Assembly (NCBI RefSeq): GCF_900176345.1
Contig: NZ_FWXU01000002.1
Span: 299,439-363,438 of the forward strand
Length of the DNA: 64,000 nucleotides
Reading direction: 5' to 3'
DNA from: Rhizobium sp. RU36D
GTDB taxonomy: Bacteria; Pseudomonadota; Alphaproteobacteria; Rhizobiales; Rhizobiaceae
A program made the translations under genes and the position numbers. The notes under the pieces were generated by a model. That model ran no database searches and had not been told where the DNA came from. It was given only the letters and a program-made list of their open reading frames with translations. Each line of letters begins with the position of its first letter. The first letter of the stretch is position 1. Of the stretch, positions 1 to 8,863 are shown one piece after another.

Positions 1-649
1 GGCCCGGCTGTTCACCCTGTTCATCTTCATGTCCATGCTGGCCTATTCCACGCAGGACCTGATCCTGGAGCCCTTTGCCGGGCTGCTGTTCGGCATGACA
101 CCGGGCCAGTCCACGCAGTTGTCCGGCGTGCAGCATGCGGGCATCTTCATCGGCATGGCCGTGGTCGGCCTGGGCGGGTTCGCACTTGGACGACGCTTTC
201 CGGCCCTGCCGAAATTCTTCATCCTTGCGGGCTGCCTCGGTTCCGCCGTCGCGCTTGGCCTGCTCAGTCTCGCGGCCATGTTTGCCCCGCACTGGGCGCT
301 CAAGCCCAATGTCTTCCTGCTCGGCTTCATGAACGGCATGTTCGCGGTGGCCGCCATCGGCACCATGATGGCGCTGGCAACGCGCGGCACCACGGGCAAT
401 GCCGGCATGCGCATGGGGGTCTGGGGTGCGGCCCAGGCGGTCTCGTTTGGCCTGGGCGGGCTGATCGGCAGCGTCGCGCTGGATCTTGGGCGGCAATTCA
501 CCGGAGCCGACAGCAGCGCTTTCGCCATGGTCTTTGCCATCGAAGCCGGCCTGTTTCTCGTGTCGGCGCTTCTGGCTGTCAGTATCCGCAGCCAGAAAAG
601 CCCTGCCACCACCACCCATTGTTCGCTTTCGGCGCAACCGGCGGAGTGA
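1..649 (+). CDS. PucC/Bch2-family MFS transporter, 3' part only
   Basis: C-terminal about 215 residues of a multi-pass membrane protein of the BCD/PucC family of the major facilitator superfamily. The frame is open from base 2, so the start lies outside the window. The segment RLFTLFIFMSMLAYSTQDLI followed by LEPFAGLLFG is characteristic of the PucC/LhaA/Bch2 family, whose members help assemble light-harvesting complexes or handle bacteriochlorophyll in the inner membrane. Several hydrophobic helices separated by short basic loops are visible. Its place directly before bchP matches the bchG-bch2-bchP order of purple-bacterial photosynthesis clusters, so it is more likely Bch2/Orf428 than the pucBAC-linked PucC. 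The stop codon overlaps the SD of bchP, suggesting cotranscription. Confidence 0.85.
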   Translation, partial: ARLFTLFIFMSMLAYSTQDLILEPFAGLLFGMTPGQSTQLSGVQHAGIFIGMAVVGLGGFALGRRFPALPKFFILAGCLGSAVALGLLSLAAMFAPHWALKPNVFLLGFMNGMFAVAAIGTMMALATRGTTGNAGMRMGVWGAAQAVSFGLGGLIGSVALDLGRQFTGADSSAFAMVFAIEAGLFLVSALLAVSIRSQKSPATTTHCSLSAQPAE

Positions 650-654
650 CCAAG

Positions 655-1902
655 ATGGAACACGGCCTTGACCATCCCCGCCATTTGCCAGACCCAAAAT
701 GGCCCGATCTGTTTGATGTCGCCGTCATCGGCGGCGGCCCCTGCGGCGCCATTGCAGCGGAAACGCTGGTGGCGAGCGGGCGAACGGTGCTGTTGGTCGA
801 TCCCGGCAATCGCATCAAGCCCTGCGGCGGTGCCATTCCCTCCAAATCCCTCAAGGAATTTGCCATTCCTGACCACCTGGTGGTCGCCCGCGCCAATGCC
901 GCGCGGGTGATCGCGCCATCAGGCCGCGCCGTGGATATGCGCATCGGCGAGATTGGCTATGTCGGCATGGTGGACCGGGCGACGTTCGATCCCTATCTGC
1001 GGCAAAGGGCCGAAAAGGCGGGCGCGCACCGGCTCATCGGGCGGTTGGAAACGATAGAGGACGCCGATAACGGCGTCTTGCGGCTGACGATGTCGACTGA
1101 TGGGAAGTCTTCCTCGGCACGGGTTGCCGTCAGCGCGCGCATGGTCATCGGTGCTGATGGGGCAAATTCAACGGTGCGGCGGCTCAAATTTCCGCCGAGC
1201 AGCCGTCCGCCCTACGTCTTTGCCTATCACGAGATCATCGAGAGCCCCGCCGAAAGCGATCCGGACCGGTTCACGTCAGACCGCTGCGACGTGATCTATG
1301 ACGGGCGCATCTCGCCGGATTTCTACGGCTGGATCTTTCCGCACGGGCCGCACACGTCCGTGGGCTGCGGCTCGGCGCTCAAGGGCCTAAACCTGCGCCA
1401 GTCCACGGCGGAACTGAGACGCGCCGCCGGGCTTGGCGATTGCCGGACGATCCGCCGGGAGGGCGCACCGCTGCCCCTGAAACCCATGCGCCGTTGGGAC
1501 AATGGCCGCAACATCCTGCTGGCCGGCGATGCCGCCGGCACGGTCGCTCCGGCATCGGGCGAGGGCATCCACTATGCCATGCTGTGCGGTCGGCTATCCG
1601 CCGATGCGGTCAACACCTGTCTTGAAACGGGCAAGGCCTCCGCGCTTCGCCAGGCCCGACGCAGTTTCATGGGCGCCCATGGCCGGGTGTTTTTCATCCT
1701 CGGCATCATGCAGGCCGTCTGGTATCGCAATGACCGCCTGCGCGAGAAATTCGTGGCGATGTGCGCGGATCCGGATGTCCAGCGGCTTACCTGGGAATCC
1801 TATCTCAACAAGAAGCTCGTGCGGCGCGATCCCTTCGCCCATCTCAGGGTGTTCTTCAAGGACATGCGCGAACTCTTCCGATTACCCGCGAGGCAGAAAT
1901 GA
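655..1902 (+). CDS. bchP: Geranylgeranyl diphosphate/bacteriochlorophyll reductase BchP
   Basis: Flavoprotein of 415 residues that reduces the geranylgeranyl tail of bacteriochlorophyll a to phytyl, at the cytoplasmic face of the membrane. An FAD-binding GGGPCG motif lies at residues 26-31, with a GADGAN motif mid-protein and the second FAD motif GDAAG near residue 291, followed by PASGEG. The ATG at 655 is chosen because GGAG at 643-646 sits 8 bases upstream; a TTG at 619 would lie inside the preceding gene. The gene follows the Bch2-like transporter by 5 bases and overlaps the next small ORF by ATGA. Other geranylgeranyl reductases share this fold, but the context makes BchP the best call. 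Confidence 0.93.
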   Translation: MEHGLDHPRHLPDPKWPDLFDVAVIGGGPCGAIAAETLVASGRTVLLVDPGNRIKPCGGAIPSKSLKEFAIPDHLVVARANAARVIAPSGRAVDMRIGEIGYVGMVDRATFDPYLRQRAEKAGAHRLIGRLETIEDADNGVLRLTMSTDGKSSSARVAVSARMVIGADGANSTVRRLKFPPSSRPPYVFAYHEIIESPAESDPDRFTSDRCDVIYDGRISPDFYGWIFPHGPHTSVGCGSALKGLNLRQSTAELRRAAGLGDCRTIRREGAPLPLKPMRRWDNGRNILLAGDAAGTVAPASGEGIHYAMLCGRLSADAVNTCLETGKASALRQARRSFMGAHGRVFFILGIMQAVWYRNDRLREKFVAMCADPDVQRLTWESYLNKKLVRRDPFAHLRVFFKDMRELFRLPARQK

Positions 1903-2627
1903 CCCTTCTGCTCGACATGCTGGCGTCCGGCTGGATCAGCGCGATTGCCGTCGCCATCCTCTGGGCGGAAACCGCGGCCCTGTCGCTGATGTCGGCGAAC
2001 CCGGCGGCACGCTTCCGGTCGCTCGCCGCCAATGCCTGTTCGGGCACCTGTCTTCTCGTCGCGGTGGGCCTAGCATTGCAGGGCGGAAACGGCTCGCTGA
2101 TCCTGGTGCTGATGGCGGGCGCGCTTGTCGCCCACGCCATTGATATCCTGCTACGCGGCCCTATCTTCCTGCCTCGGATTGAGGCGCAGGACGGTGTAGT
2201 TGAGGAAGGCGGCCGTGCTGACCCAGGCGAGATAGGGAGCGAACACCAGAGCCGCGGCCTGCGAGATCGGCCAGGCGGTCACCAGGAAGCCAAGCACCGA
2301 CAGCCACAGGACGGCGATATCGGCCAGCGCCAGGTCCATCCGGCGGCGGCCAAAGAAAAGCCAGGACCAAATGGCATTGGCGATGATCTGGCAGGTCCAG
2401 AAGGCAAGCGGCAGAGACCATCCGGCAAGCGTCCAGATGCGCCAGCCGGCATAGGCAATTCCGATATAGAGCAGCGACCAGACGACAGGAAAGGCCCATT
2501 TGGGCGGCGTCCAGGAGGGCTTGCGCAGGGTCTCGTACCATTCGCCCGGCTTGAAAAGAGCCCCACTGGAGGCGGCAAGGGCGACGATGACGATGAATAC
2601 GATGGCAGACATGGCCTGCTCCATTGA
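1899..2627 (+). CDS. Small membrane protein after bchP, frame runs on antisense to tspO
   Basis: The ATG at 1899 overlaps the bchP stop (ATGA), so translation is probably coupled. The first about 85 residues form two hydrophobic segments ending in AHAIDILLR; from memory this resembles the short unnamed membrane protein that often follows bchP in phototrophic alphaproteobacteria. Such proteins normally stop about here. In this sequence no stop occurs until 2625-2627, so the predicted 242-residue product gains about 157 hydrophilic residues read antisense through tspO. The tail is low-complexity (Q, G, P, D, R rich) and is probably not a natural domain. The original stop may have been lost when the tspO end came to abut this gene. 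The true extent of the protein is uncertain. Confidence 0.5.
   Translation: MTLLLDMLASGWISAIAVAILWAETAALSLMSANPAARFRSLAANACSGTCLLVAVGLALQGGNGSLILVLMAGALVAHAIDILLRGPIFLPRIEAQDGVVEEGGRADPGEIGSEHQSRGLRDRPGGHQEAKHRQPQDGDIGQRQVHPAAAKEKPGPNGIGDDLAGPEGKRQRPSGKRPDAPAGIGNSDIEQRPDDRKGPFGRRPGGLAQGLVPFARLEKSPTGGGKGDDDDEYDGRHGLLH
2151..2612 (-). CDS. tspO: TspO/MBR tryptophan-rich sensory protein
   Basis: A 153-residue, five-helix membrane protein rich in tryptophan, with the family signature WYETLRKPSWTPP near the N-terminus and FPVVWSLLY soon after. TspO homologues bind porphyrins and, in Rhodobacter, act as an outer-membrane oxygen-linked negative modulator of photosynthesis gene expression. The start at 2612 is preferred over the ATG at 2624 because GGAG lies 6 bases upstream of it. 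In Rhodobacter tspO sits downstream of crtB; here it is in the bchP block on the opposite strand, divergent from the cytochrome gene across 159 bp. Its 3' end abuts the small ORF that follows bchP. Confidence 0.9.
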   Translation of the reverse strand: MSAIVFIVIVALAASSGALFKPGEWYETLRKPSWTPPKWAFPVVWSLLYIGIAYAGWRIWTLAGWSLPLAFWTCQIIANAIWSWLFFGRRRMDLALADIAVLWLSVLGFLVTAWPISQAAALVFAPYLAWVSTAAFLNYTVLRLNPRQEDRAA

Positions 2628-2771
2628 ATGAGGTTTGGGGCTGGAGACTACACCACCGACGGCATTGCGCAACGCTGCGGATGCAATCGGTGCCTTCGAG
2701 AGGAGTACGACACAGAGCACTTCGTTCGCCTATCCGCATTTTCAACTGCAGCATCGTCATTGGAGGTTAGA

Positions 2772-3158
2772 ATGTCGAAATTTCTCATCGTCTCTACGCT
2801 TGTGTCCTTGGCGCTTGCGCCATCGCTCGCCCTGGCACAGGAGGGAGACGCCGCCGCCGGCAAGCTTGTGTTCAACAAGTGCATGGCCTGTCACAACGTG
2901 GATAGTGACAAGGCCAAGGTCGGCCCATCCCTGAAGGGTCTCATCGGCCGCCAGCCGGGCACCGTCGAGGGCTTCAAGTATTCGCCGGCCATGGTGGAAT
3001 TCGGCGCCGGCAAGGTCTGGGATGAGGCCTTGCTCAAGACCTATCTGCCCGATCCCAAGGGCCTGGTGAAGGGCACCAAGATGGCATTTGCCGGCCTCAA
3101 GAAGGACGATGAAGTCGTCAACGTCATCGCCTATCTCAAGCAGTTCAGCACGCCGTGA
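2772..3158 (+). CDS. Soluble class I cytochrome c (c2/c550-like)
   Basis: Precursor of 128 residues with a signal peptide ending LALA before QEGD, so the mature protein is periplasmic and about 106 residues long. The haem-binding site CMACH is at residues 37-41 and the probable axial methionine is M104 in GTKMAF. This is the size and arrangement of cytochrome c2/c550 proteins, which shuttle electrons from the bc1 complex to a photosynthetic reaction centre or to oxidases. The start at 2772 has GGAGG at 2762-2766; the upstream in-frame ATG would spoil the signal peptide. A role as reaction-centre donor is inferred from its position between tspO and dxs. Confidence 0.88.
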   Translation: MSKFLIVSTLVSLALAPSLALAQEGDAAAGKLVFNKCMACHNVDSDKAKVGPSLKGLIGRQPGTVEGFKYSPAMVEFGAGKVWDEALLKTYLPDPKGLVKGTKMAFAGLKKDDEVVNVIAYLKQFSTP

Positions 3159-3255
3159 GATCAGGCCAGGCTGCCTCTGGCAGCGCGCGGGACGCGGGAT
3201 AAGAGCCTGAGGCCACCCGGTTTCCGCCACGCATGAGCCGCATGCGGCTCGAACC

Positions 3256-3285
3256 CGGCCCCACCAACAGGAATTGGCGGGGCCG
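3256..3285 (+). terminator. Strong hairpin between cytochrome c gene and dxs
   Basis: CGGCCCC at 3256-3262 pairs with GGGGCCG at 3279-3285, extended inward by CCAA/TTGG after one mismatch, leaving a 6-base loop. No long T-run follows, so it may be a Rho-assisted terminator or an mRNA-stabilising 3' end. It suggests dxs has its own promoter or is partly insulated. Confidence 0.5.
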
Positions 3286-3325
3286 TTGAGACAGCCAGGA
3301 TCTGCTCGCGGGGGGAGGAAACGCC

Positions 3326-5227
3326 ATGGGCTCGATAACTTCTTATTTGACGACGCCCATGCTGGACCGGGTGCAGGACCCATCCGACCTGCGCCGCATG
3401 CAGGATGACGAATTGCTGCAATTGGCGGACGAATTGCGCGCGGAAACCTTAAGCATCGTCGCGGAAACCGGGGGCCATCTCGGCTCCAGCCTTGGCGTCA
3501 TCGAGCTGACCGTGGCCATTCACGCGGTCTTCGATACGCCCCGCGACAAGCTCATCTGGGATGTCAGCCACCAGTGCTACCCGCACAAGGTGCTGACCGG
3601 CCGCCGGCAGATGATGCGCAGCCTGCGCCGGAAGGGTGGTCCCTCCGGATTCACGCGGCGCAAGGAAAGCGTGCACGACGCCTTCGGTGCCGCCCATTCC
3701 TCCACGTCCATCTCTGCAGGGCTTGGCTTTGCCGTGGCCCGCGAACTCGGCGCCGATGTCGGCGACGTGGTCTGCGTCATCGGCGATGGGGCGATGTCGG
3801 CGGGTATGGCCTTCGAGGCGCTCAACAATGCCGGCGCGCTTGGCCAGCGCCTGTTCGTCATTCTCAACGACAATGCCATGTCGATCTCCCCGCCGTCGGG
3901 GGCACTGTCTTTCCATCTTGACCGGCTCGCCGCACCCGTCCGCGCCGGTGCGGCCGATCGTCCTGAGATCAGCCTATTCGAGCAGTTCGGCTTTGCCTAT
4001 CACGGCCCTGTCGATGGCCATGATCTCACGGGATTGCTGCAAACGCTCCGCCAACTGCGCGCGAAGGGTGAAGGCCCTGTTCTCCTGCATGCGGTCACCC
4101 GCAAGGGAGCCGGCTATCAGCCCGCGGAGCAGGCGAGCGACAAATATCATGGCGTGAGCCGCTTCGATATCGCCTCCGGGGTGCAGGAAAAACTGCTGGC
4201 GAAAGCCCCGAGCTATACCAAGGTGTTTGCCACCGCCCTTGTCGCCGAGGCCGAGATTGATCCGCGCATCGTGGCGATCACGGCGGCGATGGCGGCCGGC
4301 ACGGGTGTGGATATCTTCGGCCGCGTCTTTCCCGAGCGCGCCTTCGATGTCGGCATAGCCGAACAGCATGCCGTGACCTTTGCGGCCGGGCTGGCGGCGA
4401 GCGGCATGAAACCCTTCTGCGCCATCTATTCCACCTTCCTCCAGCGCGCCTATGACCAGATCGTCCATGACGTGGCGCTGCAGAGCCTGCCCGTCCGTTT
4501 TGCCATAGACCGCGCCGGACTGGTGGGCGCTGATGGCCCCACCCATGCCGGCGCCTTTGATGTCGGCTACCTGGCAAACCTGCCCGGCTTCACCGTGATG
4601 GCTGCCAGCGACGAGGCTGAACTCGTGCATATGGTGGCCACTGCAGCCGCCCATGATGCGGGGCCGATTGCCTTCCGCTATCCGCGCGGTGAGGGAACCG
4701 GCGCAGCGCTACCGGCACGCGGGACCGTGCTGCCGATCGGCAAGGGTCGTGTGATCGAGACCGGGAGCCATGTCGCGCTCCTGTCCTTCGGCACCCGTCT
4801 TGCCCCCTGTCTTGAGGCGCGGCGGGCGCTTGCCATGCGCGGCATCTCCGCCACCGTCGCCGATGCCCGCTTTGCCAAGCCGCTGGACACCCATCTGATC
4901 GAGGAGTTGTTCGCGACCCACAGACTGGTGGTGACGGTCGAGGAAGGCGCAAGCGGCGGCTTCGGCGCTCTGGTGCTGCACCATCTCGCGGGACGCGGCC
5001 TGCTGGACGGCCGCTGCGCCATCCGCAACATGACGTTGCCGGACAGTTTCATCGCTCAAGGGTCCCAGGAGGAGATGTATGACGCGGCGGGCCTGAGCGC
5101 ACGCCATATCGAACAGGTGGTCGTGGAAGCCTTGCCCTGGGAGAGCAAGATGGCAATCCGGCCCGTATCGCAGGCGCCAAGCAAGCGACGTCAGCCATCG
5201 CCTTTGATGCGACCGGAGAATCGCTAG
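3326..5227 (+). CDS. dxs: 1-deoxy-D-xylulose-5-phosphate synthase
   Basis: Cytoplasmic thiamine-diphosphate enzyme of 633 residues, the usual length, joining pyruvate and glyceraldehyde 3-phosphate in the first step of the MEP isoprenoid pathway. The TPP/Mg motif begins GDG at residues 153-155 and runs to NN at 167-168. The catalytic glutamate lies in VGIAEQHAV (E346) and the conserved DRAGLVG-DGPTH stretch follows. GGGGAGG lies 8 bases before the ATG. A dxs copy inside photosynthesis gene clusters is common and supplies precursors for carotenoids and the bacteriochlorophyll tail. Whether it is the only copy in the genome cannot be seen here. Confidence 0.96.
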   Translation: MGSITSYLTTPMLDRVQDPSDLRRMQDDELLQLADELRAETLSIVAETGGHLGSSLGVIELTVAIHAVFDTPRDKLIWDVSHQCYPHKVLTGRRQMMRSLRRKGGPSGFTRRKESVHDAFGAAHSSTSISAGLGFAVARELGADVGDVVCVIGDGAMSAGMAFEALNNAGALGQRLFVILNDNAMSISPPSGALSFHLDRLAAPVRAGAADRPEISLFEQFGFAYHGPVDGHDLTGLLQTLRQLRAKGEGPVLLHAVTRKGAGYQPAEQASDKYHGVSRFDIASGVQEKLLAKAPSYTKVFATALVAEAEIDPRIVAITAAMAAGTGVDIFGRVFPERAFDVGIAEQHAVTFAAGLAASGMKPFCAIYSTFLQRAYDQIVHDVALQSLPVRFAIDRAGLVGADGPTHAGAFDVGYLANLPGFTVMAASDEAELVHMVATAAAHDAGPIAFRYPRGEGTGAALPARGTVLPIGKGRVIETGSHVALLSFGTRLAPCLEARRALAMRGISATVADARFAKPLDTHLIEELFATHRLVVTVEEGASGGFGALVLHHLAGRGLLDGRCAIRNMTLPDSFIAQGSQEEMYDAAGLSARHIEQVVVEALPWESKMAIRPVSQAPSKRRQPSPLMRPENR

Positions 5228-5275
5228 AGCAATTCCAGCAAAAGTGTGCAGCGGTTTTGCGTCCGGAATTGCGTA
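5225..5275. repeat. Palindromic intergenic element after dxs
   Basis: Two nested inverted repeats: GCAATTCC (5229-5236) with GGAATTGC (5265-5272), and inside them GCAAAA (5238-5243) with TTTTGC (5255-5260). From memory, near-identical AGAGCAATTCC...GGAATTGCGT units are dispersed in Rhizobium/Agrobacterium intergenic regions. The element begins at the dxs stop codon and could form the 3' end of the dxs mRNA. The rest of the gap to 5405 shows no TGT-N12-ACA box and no riboswitch that I can recognise. Confidence 0.6.
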
Positions 5276-5405
5276 AGACAAATAGCTGGAACCATAATGC
5301 AGGCAAACTGCATCTGGCGGCACTAAAGAATTTGCGCATGGGCAAAGATACGGTATGTTCACCCAAGCGCGGGAGACGCTATAGGCCAATCACCGGGAGG
5401 GGGAC

Positions 5406-6326
5406 ATGGCCGGAAAGAAGCCAGACAATCCAGAAGGGGCCCAAAACCCCAATGTTGCGGGTGACCCCGCGGCCTCGGCTGCTGGGAAGAACGACGCGCA
5501 ACTCAACAAGAACGATCATCGGTTGCTCGAGAGAGTGATCCGTCGATCCGTGTCGAATATTGTCGGCGCCAGCCATCAGGAAATCCTGCGCCCCGAGCAG
5601 GGCCAGATGATCTTGACGGATCACGATCTGTCGCTGCATCCGGAGCATCATCCCACGGCCCGCCAGATGCCGGGTACTGAAAAGGCGGTCCGCTATCGCG
5701 ACGCCTTGGTCAAGTGTCTTTTCGATCCCGATCCGCGCCACCACCGCAGCTTCATCGAAGACCTGCTGGGGGCCTCGGTTCCGGTCCAGACGCTGGCCAT
5801 CCATCTGTTCGCGCCGGTTGCTGCGCGTCTGGGGGATCTCTGGTGCACGGATGAAGCGGATTTCATGCAGGTGGCGATGGCCTCGACGCGGCTCACCATG
5901 ATCGTCAATCATGTGTCCCATGCCGTCACCCAGCGCGCACCGGAAACCAATGAGCAGCGGCGCATCCTGCTGGCCCGTACGCGCGGCGCCATGCACACGA
6001 TCGGCGTCTCCATCGTCGCCTCCTGTTTCCGCGACATGGGCTGGACCGTGGAGGGCGGCAGCGATCTGGAGATCGACGACGAACTCTACATGCGGCTGTC
6101 GCGCAAGCCCTACCGGCTGTTGGGCATCTCGGTCGGGCGCGTGGACGAGCTGGCGGAGTGTTCGCAGGCCATCCACCGCGTGCATTCGAACCGCCAGACC
6201 CACGGCATGAAAATCGCCCTGGGAGGGCCGGCGGTGATCGCCTCGCCCCTGGCCTTCCAGCGCATCGGTGCGGATTTCGTCACCCGCTCCGCGCTGGATG
6301 TCGTGCAACTCGCCAGCCACGCCTGA
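5406..6326 (+). CDS. ppaA: PpaA/AerR-type cobalamin-binding photosynthesis regulator
   Basis: Cytoplasmic protein of 306 residues. The N-terminal third is polar and variable. The central part, with LFAPVAARLGDLW, resembles a B12-binding cap domain. The C-terminal half is a SCHIC/cobalamin-binding-like domain with GAMHTIGVSIV; H197 in it is the candidate cobalamin ligand. AerR/PpaA proteins bind B12 and counteract the repressor CrtJ/PpsR, linking light to photosynthesis gene expression. The ATG has GGGAGGGGGAC just upstream. No ppsR/crtJ gene is in the window, so the partner must be elsewhere. PpaA and AerR cannot be told apart by eye. Confidence 0.82.
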   Translation: MAGKKPDNPEGAQNPNVAGDPAASAAGKNDAQLNKNDHRLLERVIRRSVSNIVGASHQEILRPEQGQMILTDHDLSLHPEHHPTARQMPGTEKAVRYRDALVKCLFDPDPRHHRSFIEDLLGASVPVQTLAIHLFAPVAARLGDLWCTDEADFMQVAMASTRLTMIVNHVSHAVTQRAPETNEQRRILLARTRGAMHTIGVSIVASCFRDMGWTVEGGSDLEIDDELYMRLSRKPYRLLGISVGRVDELAECSQAIHRVHSNRQTHGMKIALGGPAVIASPLAFQRIGADFVTRSALDVVQLASHA

Positions 6327-6344
6327 GTTGGCGTGCCATAGCTT

Positions 6345-7235
6345 CTATGCCGCCGGCGGGCTGGCATACATGCCGGTGGTGCGAAACTCGGTCGGGCTGG
6401 CGCCGAAATGCAGGCGAAAGACCTTGGCGAAATAGTTGGCGTTGTCGAAGCCGCAGCGGGCGGCGATTTCCTTGACGGACAGCGCTTCGGTCTCGGCCAG
6501 AAGCTTGGTGGCCCGCGCCAGGCGTCGGCCCAGCACAAATTGCGCCGGCGGCATGCCCTCCGCCTTCAGGAAACTGCGGGAAAAATGCGAGCGGCTGAGG
6601 CCGGCAATCCGCGCGAGTTCGTCGACATCGAGGGATCGATCCAGATGCCGCTCGATATGCTCGGTGACGAGCCGCATGGCATTGCCCTCGGCGCCATCGG
6701 CAGGGTGCCCGCCAAAGACATCGTCATGCAGGGCCATGGCCGCCTCGTAGGCGATTGCCGAGGCTCGCCCCGGCGCCTCCGCCTCGCCCTTGGCCAGCCG
6801 CAGGCAGCAACCAGCCAGATGCTCGATCGTCTGAGGCTTCAGCCGCAGGACAGGCCCCGCCGCCGCCAGCACCGCCCGGTGCAGCCGCAGCGCCTCCTCG
6901 CCATTCATCGACAGCCAGAAAAACGCCCATCGACCGCCCGGCTCCAGCCAGTAGCGGTGGTTGTGCGGCACGGTCAGCAAAAGCGTCTCGCCGGGCCCAA
7001 GGCGATAATTGCGGTCCTCGTAGCGAAGATTGCCCGCCCCCTCCAGGGTGTGCTGCAGAACGGTGAACGGCGTCTGCCCGCGCTTGCGGCCGTCCCAGTC
7101 ATAGCTCGGCTCGGTGCGCAGTTCATAGCCGGTGCTGGTGGGCATGGTGTGCAGCCGGTGGCGGCCATGGGGCAGCGATATGATCTTCATGAAGGATCCG
7201 GAACCCGCAAGTCGCTCCAGCACAGAATTACCCAT
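6345..7235 (-). CDS. AraC-family transcriptional regulator (MelR-like context)
   Basis: Protein of 296 residues with an N-terminal cupin-like sugar-sensing domain (LGPGETLLLTVPHNHRYW) and a C-terminal pair of helix-turn-helix motifs; the second carries the AraC signature VKEIAARCGFDNANYFAKVF. It is transcribed away from melA across 114 bp, the same geometry as melR-melAB in Escherichia coli, so it is probably the activator of melA with an alpha-galactoside inducer. The start at 7235 has AGAGAGGGA upstream; ATG at 7190 is an alternative that removes 15 residues. The effector is not identifiable from sequence. Confidence 0.87.
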   Translation of the reverse strand: MGNSVLERLAGSGSFMKIISLPHGRHRLHTMPTSTGYELRTEPSYDWDGRKRGQTPFTVLQHTLEGAGNLRYEDRNYRLGPGETLLLTVPHNHRYWLEPGGRWAFFWLSMNGEEALRLHRAVLAAAGPVLRLKPQTIEHLAGCCLRLAKGEAEAPGRASAIAYEAAMALHDDVFGGHPADGAEGNAMRLVTEHIERHLDRSLDVDELARIAGLSRSHFSRSFLKAEGMPPAQFVLGRRLARATKLLAETEALSVKEIAARCGFDNANYFAKVFRLHFGASPTEFRTTGMYASPPAA

Positions 7236-7293
7236 GAAAGCACAATCCCTCTCTATACCAGTCCCCTGAGGCTAGAATATTCCTTTATAAAAG

Positions 7294-7318
7294 CGCTCGG
7301 CAAGCAGATAGCCGAGCG
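7294..7318. promoter_or_regulatory. Inverted repeat in the araC-melA intergenic region
   Basis: CGCTCGGC (7294-7301) and GCCGAGCG (7311-7318) form a perfect 8-bp inverted repeat with 9 bases between, 32 bp before melA. It could be an operator or an mRNA leader hairpin. AraC proteins usually bind direct repeats, so assignment to the divergent regulator is uncertain. Confidence 0.4.
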
Positions 7319-7349
7319 TTCGATTTTACCCACTGCCACAGAGATTGCC

Positions 7350-8702
7350 ATGCAGCACCCCAAGATCACCTTTATCGGCGCCGGCTCCACGGTGTTCATG
7401 AAAAACATCATCGGCGACGCGCTGCAGCGGCCGGCGCTCGCCAATGCCACGATTGCATTGATGGATATCGATCCGGTCCGGCTTGGTGAAAGCGAGATCG
7501 TGGCGCGCAAGCTTGCCGCGACGCTCGGCGTCAAGGCCAGGATCGAGACCCATTCGGACCAGCGCAAGGCGCTGGAAAATGCCGATTTCGTGGTGGTCGC
7601 CTTCCAGATCGGCGGCTACGAGCCCTGCACCGTGACGGACTTCGAGGTGCCGAAGAAATACGGCCTGCGCCAGACGATTGCAGACACCCTCGGCATTGGC
7701 GGCATCATGCGCGGCCTGCGCACCGTCCCGCATCTGTGGAAGATCTGCGAGGACATGCTGGAAGTCTGCCCCCGCGCCATCATGCTGCAATATGTGAACC
7801 CCATGGCCATCAACACCTGGGCGATTGCGGAGAAATTTCCCGCCATCCGCCAGGTCGGCCTTTGCCACTCGGTTCAGGGCACGGCTTACGAACTGGCGCG
7901 CGATCTCGATATCCCGGTCGAGGAGATCCGCTACCGCGCCGCCGGCATCAACCACATGGCCTTCTACCTCGCCTTCGAGCATCGTCAGCCCGATGGCAGC
8001 TATCGCAATCTCTATCCGGACCTGCTGGCCGGCTATCGCGAGGGCCGCTTCCCCAAGCCGAGCCACTGGAACCCGCGCTGCCCGAACAAGGTGCGCTACG
8101 AGATGCTGACGCGGCTGGGCTATTTCGTCACCGAAAGTTCGGAGCATTTCGCCGAATACACGCCCTACTTCATCAAGGAAGGCCGCGAGGACCTGATCGA
8201 GAAATTCGGCATTCCGCTGGACGAGTATCCCAAGCGCTGTATCGAGCAGGTGGAGCGCTGGAAGCACGAGGCGGAGGCGTATAAGGCGGCCGAGACGATC
8301 GAGGTGAAGGCCAGCCACGAATATGCCTCCTCTATCATGAATTCGGTCTGGACCGGCGAGCCCTCGGTGATCTACGGCAATGTCCGCAACAACGGCTGCA
8401 TCACATCCCTGCCGCAAAACTGCGCGGCGGAAGTGCCCTGCCTTGTCGATGCCTCGGGCATCCAGCCGACCTATATCGGCGCCCTGCCCCCGCAACTCAC
8501 GGCCCTGATGCGCACCAATATCAACGTCCAGGAACTGACGGTCGCCGCGTTGATGACGGAAAACCGCGAGCATCTCTACCACGCCGCCATGCTCGATCCG
8601 CATACGTCAGCCGAACTGGATCTCGACCAGATCTGGTCGCTGGTGGACGATCTCCTGATCGCCCATCGCGACTGGATCCCGGAATGGGCGCGGATCGGCT
8701 AG
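7350..8702 (+). CDS. melA: Alpha-galactosidase (melibiase), glycoside hydrolase family 4
   Basis: Cytoplasmic NAD- and Mn-dependent hydrolase of 450 residues that splits melibiose and related alpha-galactosides by the GH4 redox mechanism. The NAD motif FIGAGSTVF is at residues 8-16. The metal/active-site segment VGLCHSVQGT has C172 and H173. ALMDIDP, QIGGYEPCTVTDFEV and VNPMAINTWA agree with Escherichia coli MelA as recalled, as does the length. The ATG at 7350 fits the MelA N-terminus. No melB-type permease lies next to it, so uptake must use another transporter, possibly the neighbouring ABC system. Confidence 0.94.
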   Translation: MQHPKITFIGAGSTVFMKNIIGDALQRPALANATIALMDIDPVRLGESEIVARKLAATLGVKARIETHSDQRKALENADFVVVAFQIGGYEPCTVTDFEVPKKYGLRQTIADTLGIGGIMRGLRTVPHLWKICEDMLEVCPRAIMLQYVNPMAINTWAIAEKFPAIRQVGLCHSVQGTAYELARDLDIPVEEIRYRAAGINHMAFYLAFEHRQPDGSYRNLYPDLLAGYREGRFPKPSHWNPRCPNKVRYEMLTRLGYFVTESSEHFAEYTPYFIKEGREDLIEKFGIPLDEYPKRCIEQVERWKHEAEAYKAAETIEVKASHEYASSIMNSVWTGEPSVIYGNVRNNGCITSLPQNCAAEVPCLVDASGIQPTYIGALPPQLTALMRTNINVQELTVAALMTENREHLYHAAMLDPHTSAELDLDQIWSLVDDLLIAHRDWIPEWARIG

Positions 8703-8863
8703 GACAGAGTTTTACCGGCTGACGACATAGAGCCTTCCGAGGATTGGGTACAAATCAATCTTCGGTAGCGCCTTGAGAAGAATTTACTGCTTGGCTATAC
8801 CGGCAAGAGACGGCATTCACGCCGTTATTGCCGGGTGGCCGGGTTTTTCGCGCATGGCGTTGA

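Noticed and set aside
5276..5405. Possible cobalamin riboswitch or PpsR box before the B12-binding regulator
   Set aside because: No B12-box-like sequence or TGT-N12-ACA site could be found; TGT triplets here lack a partner ACA at the right spacing.
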